In this document: one piece after another, positions 34,559 through 44,451 of the stretch
Numbering within the stretch: position 1 is the first letter of the stretch
Layout: each line of letters opens with the position of its first letter
From: Lentibacillus amyloliquefaciens
GTDB taxonomy: Bacteria; Bacillota; Bacilli; Bacillales; Amphibacillaceae
Assembly (NCBI RefSeq): GCF_001307805.1
Contig: NZ_CP013862.1
Span: 496,001-560,000, forward strand
Length of the DNA stretch: 64,000 nucleotides
Direction: 5' to 3'
The notes under the pieces: generated by a model
The model's input: only the letters and a program-made list of their open reading frames with translations
Databases searched by the model: none
Told to the model about the DNA's origin: nothing
Made by a program: the position numbers and the translations under genes

Positions 34559-36088
34559 GTGGATTATGTAGTTGAAATGCTGGATATACGTAAAGAATTT
34601 CCCGGTGTTGTGGCAAACGATAATATAACATTGCAATTAAAGAAAGGTGAGATTCATGCCCTGCTGGGGGAAAATGGAGCTGGAAAATCAACATTGGTGA
34701 ACGTCCTTTTTGGATTGTATCAGCCCGAAAAGGGTGAAATACGTGTAAATGGGGAACCGGTAAAAATTACTGACCCCAATGTTGCAAATGAGCTTGGAAT
34801 CGGGATGGTCCATCAGCACTTTATGCTTGTGGAACCGTTTACTGTTACACAAAACATCATATTAGGAAGCGAACCAACAAACTATGGAAAAATTGATTTA
34901 AAAAAAGCGGAAAAAGAGGTTCAGGAACTGTCAGACAGATATAAATTGCGTGTTGACGTCACAGCCAAGATCAGTGATATATCAGTTGGCATGCAGCAAA
35001 GGGTCGAAATCCTCAAAACTCTCTACCGTGGTGCAGAAGTCCTGATTTTCGACGAACCAACCGCTGTCTTGACACCACAGGAAATCACAGAATTGATGGA
35101 TATAATGCAGTCACTGACAGCCGAAGGAAAATCGATCATTTTAATCACACATAAACTTAAGGAAATAATGGAGATTGCCGAACGATGCACGGTTATCCGA
35201 AAAGGTGAAGGAATTGATACGTTAGATGTGTCTGAGACGTCCGTAACCGAGCTTGCTTCGCTGATGGTGGGGAGAAATGTCAGCTTTAAGATTGACAAAC
35301 AGCCCGCTGATCCAAAAGAAAATGTGCTGAAGATTGAAAATTTAACGGTCAAAGACAAACGGAAAGTTGAAATGGTCAAAGGTATGAATCTTGAAGTCCG
35401 TTCCGGTGAAATTCTTGGTGTGGCCGGTGTTGATGGAAATGGCCAGTCAGAACTGATAGAAGCGATTACCGGACTGCAAAAGACAGACTCAGGAAAAATC
35501 CTGCTAAATCGTAAAGATATCACAAATCTTTCACCCAGGAGAGTGACGGAAAGCGGCATTGGCCATATACCTCAGGATCGTCAAAAATATGGATTGGTAC
35601 TTGACTTTTCCGTTGGTGAAAACATGGTTCTTCAGACGTATTACCAGAAACCTTACTCAAAATATAAAACACTTAATTATAAAGAAATTTATAAAAAAGC
35701 TGAGACACTGATTGATGAATATGATGTGAGAACGCCAAGCGTTTATACAAGCGCACGATCTTTATCCGGCGGAAATCAGCAAAAAGCGATTATTGGCCGG
35801 GAAATCGACCGTTCTCCAGACCTGTTAATAGCAGCCCAACCGACAAGGGGACTCGATGTCGGGGCAATTGAATTTATTCATAATAAGCTGATTGAGGAAC
35901 GGGATAAAGGGAGAGCTGTCTTGTTAATTTCCTTTGAATTGGATGAAGTGATGGACTTAAGCGACAGGATTGCTGTTATGTTTGATGGCAAAAATGTTGC
36001 CGAAGTAAAACCGGAGGAAACAGAGGAAAATGAATTAGGGTTGCTAATGGCTGGAAGCACGAAAGCGAAAGCAGGTGGTCAGGAGTGA
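34559..36088 (+). CDS. nupO: nucleoside ABC transporter ATPase (two ATPase domains)
   Basis: A 509-residue ATPase with two fused ABC domains, typical of nucleoside and sugar (RbsA-like) importers. The first domain has Walker A GENGAGKS (37-44) and signature ISVGMQQR. The second has a degenerate Walker A GVDGNGQS near residue 295 and an intact signature LSGGNQQK. One site is thus expected to be weakly catalytic, as usual in this class. The start is GTG 34559 after AAAGGAGTGA (34543-34552). It overlaps the next gene by 4 bases (GTGA). With the BMP lipoprotein and two permeases it forms a complete nucleoside uptake system equivalent to B. subtilis YufNOPQ/NupNOPQ. Confidence 0.9.
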   Translation: MDYVVEMLDIRKEFPGVVANDNITLQLKKGEIHALLGENGAGKSTLVNVLFGLYQPEKGEIRVNGEPVKITDPNVANELGIGMVHQHFMLVEPFTVTQNIILGSEPTNYGKIDLKKAEKEVQELSDRYKLRVDVTAKISDISVGMQQRVEILKTLYRGAEVLIFDEPTAVLTPQEITELMDIMQSLTAEGKSIILITHKLKEIMEIAERCTVIRKGEGIDTLDVSETSVTELASLMVGRNVSFKIDKQPADPKENVLKIENLTVKDKRKVEMVKGMNLEVRSGEILGVAGVDGNGQSELIEAITGLQKTDSGKILLNRKDITNLSPRRVTESGIGHIPQDRQKYGLVLDFSVGENMVLQTYYQKPYSKYKTLNYKEIYKKAETLIDEYDVRTPSVYTSARSLSGGNQQKAIIGREIDRSPDLLIAAQPTRGLDVGAIEFIHNKLIEERDKGRAVLLISFELDEVMDLSDRIAVMFDGKNVAEVKPEETEENELGLLMAGSTKAKAGGQE

Positions 36089-37131
36089 ACACCAATAAAC
36101 TTTTTAATGTACTCGTGCCGCTTATATCGGCACTGATTGGGTTAGTTGCCGGTGCACTGATAATGCTTGGATTTGGCTATAACCCCATAAAAGGTTATGC
36201 AGCATTGTGGAATGGTGCTTTTGGCGACATATACTATTTTGGGGAAACGGTCAGGCAGGTGACCCCGTACATATTTACCGGATTGGCTGTGGCGTTTGCT
36301 TTCAGATCCGGTCTCCTGAATATTGGGGCAGAAGGTCAGGTTATTGTAGGCTGGCTTGCTGCAGTATGGATCGGTACAACAGTTGAAGCGCCGATGATTA
36401 TTCATTTACCGCTTGCGGTAATCGTTGCTGCATTAGCGGGCGCGGTATGGGGCTTTATCCCTGGTCTTTTGAAAGCAACCCGGGGTGTCCATGAAGTAAT
36501 TGTCACAATAATGTTAAACTACACGGCTTTATATGCAGCCAATGCAATTGTCCGAAATGTTCTTTCCGATAATGAGGATAAAACACCGGATGTCGCAGGA
36601 ACAGCATCACTAGCATCAGAATGGTTTCAAAATATGACGTATTTCTCACGCATGCACTATGGTATTTTCATTGCCTTATTTACAGCTGTTATCATGTGGT
36701 TCATCATCGAACGGACATCTCTGGGATATGAGCTCAAGTCAGTTGGTTTTAATGAACATGCATCGAAATATGCAGGTATGAACGTTAAACGGAATATTAT
36801 CTTATCAATGGTCATTGCCGGCGCATTTGCTGGATTGGCAGGTGCCATGGAAGGACTTGGCACATTCGGTTACATGTCCGTGCAATCGGGTTTCAATAAC
36901 CTTGGATTTGACGGGATTGCTGTAGCATTGTTAGGTGCTAACACCGCTATCGGTGTCGTGCTGGCGGCCATATTGTTTGGTTCGCTTAAGGTTGGCGGCT
37001 TAAATATGCCGACTGAAGCCGGTGTGCCGACTGAATTGGTTGATATCATTATTGCACTGATCATTTTCTTTGTTGCCTCAGGCTATATTATTCGCTGGCT
37101 CTTACTTCGCTTTAAAAAGGAGGGGAAATAA
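36085..37131 (+). CDS. nupP: nucleoside ABC transporter permease 1
   Basis: A 348-residue integral membrane protein of the branched-chain/nucleoside permease family (BPD_transp_2), with 8 to 10 hydrophobic segments and the family phrases GLAVAFAFRSGLLNIGAEGQ and LAGAMEGLGTFGY. The start is GTG 36085, overlapping the ATPase stop, with AGGAG adjacent upstream. It abuts the second permease directly, so the three genes are translationally coupled. It should form one half of the membrane channel. Confidence 0.9.
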   Translation: MNTNKLFNVLVPLISALIGLVAGALIMLGFGYNPIKGYAALWNGAFGDIYYFGETVRQVTPYIFTGLAVAFAFRSGLLNIGAEGQVIVGWLAAVWIGTTVEAPMIIHLPLAVIVAALAGAVWGFIPGLLKATRGVHEVIVTIMLNYTALYAANAIVRNVLSDNEDKTPDVAGTASLASEWFQNMTYFSRMHYGIFIALFTAVIMWFIIERTSLGYELKSVGFNEHASKYAGMNVKRNIILSMVIAGAFAGLAGAMEGLGTFGYMSVQSGFNNLGFDGIAVALLGANTAIGVVLAAILFGSLKVGGLNMPTEAGVPTELVDIIIALIIFFVASGYIIRWLLLRFKKEGK

Positions 37132-38091
37132 ATGGGATTTGTTGATCTATTACAGTCTATTATTCCACCAGCACTTTTCTTTTCAGCTCCATTGATATTC
37201 ACAGCTTTGGGCGGAGTATTCAGTGAACGGTCAGGTGTTATTAATATCGGGCTCGAAGGTCTCATGGTTATGGGCGCATTTGTTGGTATTGTGTTTAATC
37301 TTGCCTTTGCCGATGTATTCGGAGGCTGGACACCTTGGGTATCGATTATTGTCGCCGCGATTGTATCAGCAATATTTTCACTTATTCACGCAGTCGCTGC
37401 CGTCTCATTCCGTGCTGATCAAGTCGTCAGTGGTGTAGCGATTAACTTTTTGGCGCTTGGGTTAGGTGTTTTCCTGACAAAGCAATGGTATGGAAAAGGA
37501 CAAACCGACATGGTTTCTCAGCAATTTTTCACCCAGGATATTCCGTTGCTTTCAAAGATTCCGATAATCGGGGAGATATTTTTCCAGGGTATTTATTTAA
37601 GCTCTTATTTAGCCATCGTTTTAGCCTTTGTTGCGTGGTATGTCCTCTATAAAACACCATTTGGCCTCAGACTTCGGTCTGTTGGGGAACACCCGATGGC
37701 TGCTGATACGAACGGTGTAAGTGTATATAAAATGCGCTACATTGCTGTTATTTTATCCGGAGCTCTCGGTGGTCTTGGCGGATCGGTATTTGCTTTAACA
37801 ATCGCTTTGAATTTTTCTCACGCCACAATTGTTGGTCAAGGATTTATGTCTCTGGCAGCAGTCATTTTTGGAAAATGGCATCCGCTTGGGGCAATGGGAG
37901 CCGCACTGTTTTTTGGTTTTGCGCAGAGTTTGAGTGTCATCAGCGGTGGTGTGCCGTTGCTTGAAGATGTACCGCAAGTATTCCTGCTGATAGCCCCTTA
38001 TGTCTTAACAATCCTGGCTTTGGCAGGGTTCATTGGTCGTGCTGAAGCACCAAGAGCTAATGGTGAACCGTATATAAAAGGCACACGTTAA
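37132..38091 (+). CDS. nupQ: nucleoside ABC transporter permease 2
   Basis: A 319-residue membrane protein paralogous to the preceding permease, with the matching phrase ERSGVINIGLEGLMVMGAF and a similar hydrophobic pattern. AAGGAGGGG precedes ATG 37132, which follows the upstream stop without a gap. It pairs with permease 1 as a heterodimeric channel served by the double ATPase. A terminator follows at 38110-38146. Confidence 0.9.
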   Translation: MGFVDLLQSIIPPALFFSAPLIFTALGGVFSERSGVINIGLEGLMVMGAFVGIVFNLAFADVFGGWTPWVSIIVAAIVSAIFSLIHAVAAVSFRADQVVSGVAINFLALGLGVFLTKQWYGKGQTDMVSQQFFTQDIPLLSKIPIIGEIFFQGIYLSSYLAIVLAFVAWYVLYKTPFGLRLRSVGEHPMAADTNGVSVYKMRYIAVILSGALGGLGGSVFALTIALNFSHATIVGQGFMSLAAVIFGKWHPLGAMGAALFFGFAQSLSVISGGVPLLEDVPQVFLLIAPYVLTILALAGFIGRAEAPRANGEPYIKGTR

Positions 38092-38109
38092 TGTGACATT
38101 TTTAAAATC

Positions 38110-38146
38110 AACCTGAGTTGTTTGAAGAAAAGCAGCTCAGGTTTTT
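38110..38146 (+). terminator. terminator of the nucleoside ABC operon
   Basis: AACCTGAGTTG (38110-38120) pairs with CAGCTCAGGTT (38133-38143) with one mismatch, followed by TTTTT. Confidence 0.75.
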
Positions 38147-38221
38147 GCTATAATATAACGCAGATGATCCACACTAAATAAGGCACGGATTAGTGCGGCT
38201 TATATAAGGGAGGATTCTGAA

Positions 38222-39504
38222 GTGAAAGAGATTTACGAAAAAACAGTGAATAAAAATGGGGCAAACTTTCATTTTATACCAACCAAAAAATTTAAAACAA
38301 TTGCCATTACGGCTAAGTTTAAAGCGCCATTGTCACGTGATACGATCACACAGCGGGCCTTAATCCGCATGTATTGCAACAGGGGACACAATCCTATCCG
38401 GATCGCATTGCCCTTCAGCAAAAGCTGGATAGTTTATACGGGGCCCTCTTGTCAATGAACGGAACTAAGAAAGGCAACAATCATATAATGACAATTCGTC
38501 TTGAGACGGCCAACCAGAAATTTATCTCCAATGAAGCTGCCATTATGGATGAGGCGATCACTCTATTTAATGAAGTTATTTTTAATCCCAAACGCGAACA
38601 TGGTATTTTTCCTCAATCGATTGTTGACAGAGAAAAAGAAACGCTTAAACAAAAAATTAATGGCGTTGCCGATGATAAAATGCGATTGGCCAATATGCGG
38701 ATTCTTGATGAGATGTGCAAGGATGAACGCTATAAATTGCACATCCAGGGTTACGAAGAAGACTTGGAAACCATCACACCTGACGATTTGTATGCCTGTT
38801 ACCAGTCAATGCTCGAAGAAGACGAACTGGATATTTATGTCTCAGGCGATATAGACCCTGACAAGATTGAAGATAAACTTTCAGCCGTTTTTACCCGAAA
38901 AGATGTTAATAATCGACTGCCGCACGAGGAAGAACCAGTGGATCAGCATAAAGAAGTACGTACAATCATTGAAAAACAGGACGTGCAGCAGGCGAAACTG
39001 CATTTTGGGTACCGGACACATATATCTTTTCAGAATGACGATTATTTTGCGTTACATGTTTTTAACGGATTATTTGGCGGATTCCCCAGTTCCAAATTGT
39101 TTATCAATGTCAGAGAAAAAAACAGCCTTGCTTATTATGCGGCTTCAAGATTTGAAAGTCACAAAGGTTTATTGTTTGTTTTTAGCGGTATTGCCCCAAA
39201 TGATTATGAGCAGGCGCGGGAGATTATTGAAGAGCAGATGCAAGCAATGAAAAATGGTGATTTTACCGAGAATGAACTGGCTGATACGAAACAATTAATC
39301 ATCAATCAGCTGCTTGAGACTATGGACAGTGCAAGAGGGATGGTAGAACTCATGTATCAGCAGGTGGTGGGATGTGCAGAACGGCCTCCCGAAAAGCTGA
39401 TTGAAGGTATTAAATCTGTCAGTAAGGAAGACGTCATTAGAGTGGCAGAAAAACTTGAGTTAGATACGGTTTATTTACTGACAAGGGGGGATATGGATGA
39501 ATAA
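38222..39504 (+). pseudogene. ymfF: YmfF, M16-family peptidase homologue, frameshifted near the N-terminus
   Basis: GTG 38222 with GGGAGGA at 38208-38214 opens a YmfF-type frame. At about 38365 one C is missing: ATCCG stands where ATCCCG would restore RALIPHVLQQGTQSYP. The remaining 376 residues continue in another frame to 39504. YmfF is the inactive-type partner in the YmfF-YmfH M16 pair and lacks the HxxEH zinc motif even when intact. The rest shows no further damage, so this is recent or a read error. It overlaps ymfH by 8 bases, and internal restart at ATG 38374 could still yield a nearly full protein. Confidence 0.8.
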
Positions 39505-40780
39505 ATACACTTATGACCATATTGGAGAAGAAATTTATAAGGAAAAATTAAATAACGGGCTTTCTGTTTATTTACTCCCTAAACCGCAAATGGCAAAAAC
39601 ATACGGATTGTTTACGACTGATTATGGATCAATCGATCAGACATTTGTCCCGATCGATGGCACAGATCAAACTACGGTCCCAGAGGGCGTGGCGCATTTT
39701 CTTGAACATAAAATGTTTGAAAAAGAAGATCGCGATGTATTCTCCGATTTCAGCAAGCAGGGAGCATCGGCTAACGCCTACACTTCCTTTACCAAAACAG
39801 CTTATTTATTTGCGAGCACGAATCATATCGAAGAAAACATTGAAACATTGCTCGATTTTGTTCAAAATCCGTATTTCACAGAACAATCCGTTGAAAAAGA
39901 AAAAGGCATTATCGCACAGGAAATTGAAATGTATAATGATCAACCGGATTGGCGGGCATTCACCGGCACATTGAGAGCCATGTTTCATTATCACCCGGTC
40001 AGGATTGATATACCGGGAACCGTCGACTCCATTTATACGATTACAAAAGATGATTTATATACGTGCTACAATACGTTTTATCACCCTGAAAATATGTCAT
40101 TGTTTATTGCGGGTAATTTTAACCTCAGGCATATATTGAATCTGATCGAACAGAATCAGGTATCCAAAGGCTTTGCTGAAATGACGGAGATTGAACGGTC
40201 ATATCCACAGGAACCTGATTCGGTTTTTGAAAAAGAAATGACGATAAATATGCCTGTATCAATTCCGAAATGTACAATCGGCATTAAAGAGTCATCTTCC
40301 GAACTCACCGGGGAAGATTTTTTGAAAAAGGATTTGCTTCAGAGTATGGTTGCAGATTTTTATTTCTCAAAAGGCGGGCAATTTTATCAGCAGCTATATG
40401 ATGAACAGCTGATCGATGGAAGCTTTTATTTTGATACGACCTTGGAGAAAAATTTTGGCTTCACATTGATTGGCGGGAATACAAATGTACCGGAAGAGTT
40501 CGCAGCTAAAGTCCGGGAATTGTTGCAGTCGACTAAACAGACTGCATTTACGGTTGAAGAAATCGAACGGATGAAGAAAAAGAAAATCGGACAATTATTA
40601 AGGTCAATGAATTCGCTCGAGTTCATGGCGAGTCAGTTTATTCACTACGATATCGCCGGTGTTGATTTCTTCACGATTATACCTTTTATTCAGTCCTTAA
40701 CACGTGATGATTTCAACACATTTGTTCGAAACTGGATTGACGATGAACGTATAGCAGAATGCAAAATCGTAAGCGGGTAG
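39497..40780 (+). CDS. ymfH: M16-family zinc peptidase YmfH
   Basis: A 427-residue pitrilysin/processing-peptidase family protein. The inverted zinc motif HxxEH is at 67-71 (HFLEH), and the distal glutamate is in the IIAQEIEMYND segment near residue 140. Family members cut small peptides, and close relatives take part in peptide-bacteriocin maturation in other Bacillales. It follows ymfF with an 8-base overlap and precedes ymfI, as in B. subtilis. The pair probably forms a heterodimeric chamber, so loss of YmfF would affect its function. Confidence 0.9.
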   Translation: MNKYTYDHIGEEIYKEKLNNGLSVYLLPKPQMAKTYGLFTTDYGSIDQTFVPIDGTDQTTVPEGVAHFLEHKMFEKEDRDVFSDFSKQGASANAYTSFTKTAYLFASTNHIEENIETLLDFVQNPYFTEQSVEKEKGIIAQEIEMYNDQPDWRAFTGTLRAMFHYHPVRIDIPGTVDSIYTITKDDLYTCYNTFYHPENMSLFIAGNFNLRHILNLIEQNQVSKGFAEMTEIERSYPQEPDSVFEKEMTINMPVSIPKCTIGIKESSSELTGEDFLKKDLLQSMVADFYFSKGGQFYQQLYDEQLIDGSFYFDTTLEKNFGFTLIGGNTNVPEEFAAKVRELLQSTKQTAFTVEEIERMKKKKIGQLLRSMNSLEFMASQFIHYDIAGVDFFTIIPFIQSLTRDDFNTFVRNWIDDERIAECKIVSG

Positions 40781-40788
40781 GGGTTTCA

Positions 40789-41511
40789 ATGAGAAAAAAT
40801 GTACTGATTATTGGTGCGAGCGGCGGCATTGGTTCAGCTGTTGCCAAACAGCTTGCCGGAGAAAGCTATCAGTTGATTTTGCATTATAATCAAAATAAAC
40901 AAGCAATGTATGCAAACCGCGATAAATTACACGAGGAATCAATATTGATGGAGGTTCAGGCGGATTTGAGTCAAGATGATGGCATTAATCGTCTAATCAG
41001 CCAGATTGTATTTCCTGTTGATGCGATTATTTTTGCTGGCGGCACAGCACATTACGGGCTATTTCAGGATACTGAGGAAACCCAGATGGATATGATGCTG
41101 ACACTTCATGTGAAGGCGCCGTGGCTAATAACGCAACAATTATTGCCATCAATGATTCAGCGGAAACAAGGGAGAATCATTTTGATCACCTCCGTATGGG
41201 GAGAAACCGGCGCGGCGAATGAAGTCGTTTATTCTTCGGTGAAAGGCGCGCAAAACAGCTTTGTGAAAGCCCTGGCAAAGGAGTCGGCCGCCTCCGGTAT
41301 AGCTGTGAACGCTGTCAGTCCGGGATTTATTGACACAAAGATGAATCAAGGGCTGCTTCAAGAGGAAAAGGAAAAAATCATTTCTGATATTCCGGCTAAC
41401 AGACCCGGCACGCCAGAGGATGTTGCGCATACTGTCGCTTTTCTGATGAGTGAACACGCCGATTATATTCATGGTGAAATAATACATGTCAGCGGTGGAT
41501 GGCGCTCATAA
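40789..41511 (+). CDS. ymfI: SDR-family reductase YmfI (EF-P modification)
   Basis: A 240-residue short-chain dehydrogenase with GASGGIG at 9-15 and a YSSVK catalytic motif near residue 150. In B. subtilis the orthologue reduces 5-aminopentanone to 5-aminopentanol on the conserved lysine of elongation factor P. The start is ATG 40789, which follows GGTAGGGG closely; the in-frame ATG at 40759 lies inside ymfH and has no site. It is the last gene of the ymfF-H-I unit. Confidence 0.85.
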   Translation: MRKNVLIIGASGGIGSAVAKQLAGESYQLILHYNQNKQAMYANRDKLHEESILMEVQADLSQDDGINRLISQIVFPVDAIIFAGGTAHYGLFQDTEETQMDMMLTLHVKAPWLITQQLLPSMIQRKQGRIILITSVWGETGAANEVVYSSVKGAQNSFVKALAKESAASGIAVNAVSPGFIDTKMNQGLLQEEKEKIISDIPANRPGTPEDVAHTVAFLMSEHADYIHGEIIHVSGGWRS

Positions 41512-41579
41512 ATGGCATGCATAAATAACCCTATATAACAGAAACTATCCATGAAAAAAATTTGAGGGAGGCAGTTGAA

Positions 41580-41837
41580 ATGTCCGTTCTTGATAATTTT
41601 GACTCATGGAAAGCTTTTTTGGCTGACAGACTTCAACAGGCTGAGAGCCAGGGAATGGGACAAAAGACCATTTCCAACATGGCATACGAAGTTGGAGACT
41701 ATCTGGCGTCCAATACAAGTGCCAAAAATAGTGAAGAGGCTGTTTTACAGGAAATATGGAATGCCGGATCTGACGAGGAAAGACATGCACTGGCAAGTGC
41801 AATGGTGAAACTCGTACAAAATCAGGGAAATTCATGA
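41580..41837 (+). CDS. ymfJ: YmfJ, DUF3243 protein
   Basis: An 85-residue helical protein of the DUF3243 family, widespread in Bacillaceae. Visible conserved parts are LDNFDSWKAFLADR and VLQEIWNAGSDEERHALA. The start is ATG 41580 with GGGAGGC at 41566-41572; the in-frame ATG at 41562 lies before the ribosome site. Function unknown. It is followed by its own terminator and separates ymfI from ymfK as in B. subtilis. Confidence 0.85.
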   Translation: MSVLDNFDSWKAFLADRLQQAESQGMGQKTISNMAYEVGDYLASNTSAKNSEEAVLQEIWNAGSDEERHALASAMVKLVQNQGNS

Positions 41838-41851
41838 GTTAACCATAGAAT

Positions 41852-41888
41852 AAAGAAGCTGTCCAACGACGCAGCTTCTTTATTTTTT
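41852..41888 (+). terminator. ymfJ terminator
   Basis: AAAGAAGCTG (41852-41861) and CAGCTTCTTT (41872-41881) form a 10-bp stem followed by a T-rich run. Confidence 0.85.
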
Positions 41889-41991
41889 ATGGTTTATTGC
41901 ATTAATCTCTTTTTTTCGTATGTAAAATACTTTATTATAGTAATATGAAGTGTTGATTCACATCACAGCATGCATATAAAAGGGGTTTACT

Positions 41992-42777
41992 ATGGAGAAG
42001 ACAGAATGGTACCTTGAATATGAGATACAGTACAATCGACCGGGGTTATTGGGTGATATTTCTTCTATATTGGGAATGCTCTCCATTAACATCATTTCGA
42101 TTAACGGTGTGGCAAAATCAAGAAGAGGTATGCTGCTGCTCGCCAAACAAGAAGAACAAATACTGCGATTGAAATCAATTATGCAAACGATGGACACAAT
42201 AAAAATTACAAAAGTGCGAAAATCGAAACTCCGTGATAAACTTGCAGTCAGGCATGGCCAATATATCCAGAGTGAAGGTGATGACCGCAAAACTTTCCGG
42301 TTTGTCCGGAATGAATTGGGAATATTAGTGGACTTTATGGCTGAACTTTATAAAAAGGAAGGTCATAAACTGATCGGCATACGGGGGATGCCGCGTGTCG
42401 GAAAAACTGAATCTATTGTAGCGGCCAGCGTCTGTGCCAATAAAAGATGGTTGTTTGTATCGAGCACCTTGCTTAAGCAGACGATCAGAAATGAACTGAT
42501 TAAAGGTGAATACAGCAAGGATAACTTATATATCATTGATGGGATGGTCTCAGCACGGCAATCTAATGAAAAACATTGGCAGCTTATACGGGAGATAATG
42601 CAGCTTCCGTCCGTCAAAGTTGTTGAACATCCTGATGCGTTTGTCCAAACAACCGATTATAAATTGGATGACTTTGACTATATCATTGAACTTCGAACAG
42701 ACGAAAATGAAGAAATTACATATGAACCGGTTAATCAATTTGCTCAGGAAGATGGTTTTTCGATGTTTGATTTTTAG
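41992..42777 (+). CDS. ymfK: YmfK, DUF3388 protein with ACT-like and P-loop segments
   Basis: A 261-residue protein of the DUF3388 family. The N-terminal 75 residues resemble an ACT domain (YNRPGLLGDISSILGML). A later GIRGMPRVGKTE (about 128-139) is a Walker A-type P-loop, so nucleotide binding is likely. Its function is not established. Gene order places it as YmfK between ymfJ and the RodZ-like gene. Confidence 0.85.
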   Translation: MEKTEWYLEYEIQYNRPGLLGDISSILGMLSINIISINGVAKSRRGMLLLAKQEEQILRLKSIMQTMDTIKITKVRKSKLRDKLAVRHGQYIQSEGDDRKTFRFVRNELGILVDFMAELYKKEGHKLIGIRGMPRVGKTESIVAASVCANKRWLFVSSTLLKQTIRNELIKGEYSKDNLYIIDGMVSARQSNEKHWQLIREIMQLPSVKVVEHPDAFVQTTDYKLDDFDYIIELRTDENEEITYEPVNQFAQEDGFSMFDF

Positions 42778-42880
42778 CAGACAGGAAATGGTATATAATC
42801 CCTGCCTGTATAAGTACAGCAAGACTTATGCCGTACAAGGACGGTGATAAGCCAAGTTTTCTAAATGGACGGTGTTATGC

Positions 42881-43798
42881 ATGGGGATTGGTGAAAGACT
42901 AAAAGAAGCAAGGTTAGAGCAAGATTTGTCTTTGGAAAGTTTACAGGAAACAACAAAGATACAGAAACGATATCTCGAAGCAATTGAACAGGAAAATTTT
43001 AAAATATTGCCGGGGAATTTCTATGCCCGTGCGTTTATTAAAGAATATGCCTCAGCAGTGGGTCTGGATCCTAATGAAATACTCGAGGAATATAAAGAAG
43101 ATTTGCCGCAATCAGAAGACAATAGTGCAGCACCATATTCACATATTCAACGGTCACGCAAAGATGAAAGACCAAGTAAAACGTCATCGGTATTTTCGAT
43201 AATCCCAACTGTTATAGTGGCGTTGCTGGTGGTAGGTATCATTTTTGTCATATGGTTTTTTTATCAGGGGACAATGACTGAAGATAGTACAGAACCTGTG
43301 GAAACACAAGATGATAATGAAGTGATCAGGGATTCGGATAATGGCAGCCAGGAAGAGGAGCAAACAGACGATGGCACAGGTGAGGGTGAAGGAAGCACCT
43401 CCCAGTCAGAGAATAGTGATGAACAGAGTGATGCGTCTGACTCAGAAGAACCGGCACCTGAGTTCGTTGTGGATGAAGAAGGGACAGGAAGTTCGCCCGA
43501 ATCGACAGTGACACTTGAGAACGCGAGTGACAATCCTTCTGCGACAATCGAAGTGACGGGTGAATCCTGGCTGGAAGTTGAAAATGACGCTGGCGAAAGT
43601 TTGCATTCAGGTATGGTCACTGCTGAAAATTCACCGGTTGAAGTGGATTTATCCGAAACGGACAGGGTATGGTTCAGTGTTGGGAATGCGCCGGCATTGG
43701 ATATAACGATTGACGATGTCTCGTTAGAATATCCTGTTAATCCTGAAGAAGAAGTGTTTCAAAAAATTTGGGTTAACATTAACCAAACTGAGGAATAA
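42881..43798 (+). CDS. ymfM: RodZ-family protein YmfM
   Basis: A 305-residue bitopic membrane protein of the RodZ family, linking MreB filaments to cell-wall synthesis. An N-terminal helix-turn-helix (about 2-70, GIGERLKEARLEQDLSLESL) faces the cytoplasm, one membrane segment lies at 105-128, then a long acidic Glu/Asp/Ser-rich linker and an extracellular DUF4115-type beta domain (about 225-300). ATG 42881 is preferred over the in-frame GTG 42872. It is followed by a hairpin and then pgsA. Confidence 0.85.
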   Translation: MGIGERLKEARLEQDLSLESLQETTKIQKRYLEAIEQENFKILPGNFYARAFIKEYASAVGLDPNEILEEYKEDLPQSEDNSAAPYSHIQRSRKDERPSKTSSVFSIIPTVIVALLVVGIIFVIWFFYQGTMTEDSTEPVETQDDNEVIRDSDNGSQEEEQTDDGTGEGEGSTSQSENSDEQSDASDSEEPAPEFVVDEEGTGSSPESTVTLENASDNPSATIEVTGESWLEVENDAGESLHSGMVTAENSPVEVDLSETDRVWFSVGNAPALDITIDDVSLEYPVNPEEEVFQKIWVNINQTEE

Positions 43799-43826
43799 CC
43801 GATTAAAAGAAAGTTATTTACAGCAG

Positions 43827-43854
43827 CCCTTCCTAATCCAGGGAAGGGTTTTAT
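43827..43854 (+). terminator. weak terminator between ymfM and pgsA
   Basis: CCCTTCC (43827-43833) pairs with GGGAAGGG (43841-43848), followed by TTTTAT. The T-run is short, so read-through into pgsA is likely. Confidence 0.55.
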
Positions 43855-43872
43855 ATGCAGGAGGGAAAAGCT

Positions 43873-44451
43873 GTGAACGTACCAAACAAGATCACACTAT
43901 CGCGAATTCTATTAATCCCGATTTTTATCATTTTGCTTTCTGTTCCGTTCAATTGGGGCGAATGGCATATTGGTGAAAGGGTGTTACCTTTTTCTCACCT
44001 TGCTGCCGCCTTGTTGTTTATTATTGCAGCAGCAACTGATTGGATTGACGGGTTTTATGCAAGAAAATATAACCTGGTTACAAATTTGGGGAAATTTCTC
44101 GATCCGCTGGCAGATAAACTGCTTGTGGCAGCAGCACTCATTTTACTTGTAGAGCAAGGAGCAGCTCCTGGATGGATAGCCATTATCATCATCAGCAGAG
44201 AACTTGCTGTAACAGGGCTTCGGCTTGTTGCCGCGGGTGAGGGAGTTGTGCTTGCAGCTGGAAGTATGGGGAAATTAAAAACAGCCACCCAAATGATTGC
44301 GATTGCGTTATTACTGCTTCATAACTTCCCATTTTCCTTTATTGGTATTCCGTTTGGGCTAATTATGCTGTATGCGGCTTTAATCTTTACGATTCTGTCC
44401 GGTTATGACTATTTCGCAAAAAACTGGCATGTAATGAGGGATTCAAAATAA
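43873..44451 (+). CDS. pgsA: CDP-diacylglycerol-glycerol-3-phosphate 3-phosphatidyltransferase
   Basis: A 192-residue membrane enzyme making phosphatidylglycerol phosphate, the essential step to acidic phospholipids. The CDP-alcohol phosphotransferase motif is complete: Asp56, Asp59-Gly60, Ala63-Arg64, Gly73, Asp77 and Asp81 (DWIDGFYARKY ... LGKFLDPLADK). Five to six hydrophobic segments are visible. The start is GTG 43873 with AGGAGGG at 43859-43865; the in-frame ATG 43855 precedes that site. It overlaps cinA by one base. Confidence 0.95.
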   Translation: MNVPNKITLSRILLIPIFIILLSVPFNWGEWHIGERVLPFSHLAAALLFIIAAATDWIDGFYARKYNLVTNLGKFLDPLADKLLVAAALILLVEQGAAPGWIAIIIISRELAVTGLRLVAAGEGVVLAAGSMGKLKTATQMIAIALLLLHNFPFSFIGIPFGLIMLYAALIFTILSGYDYFAKNWHVMRDSK

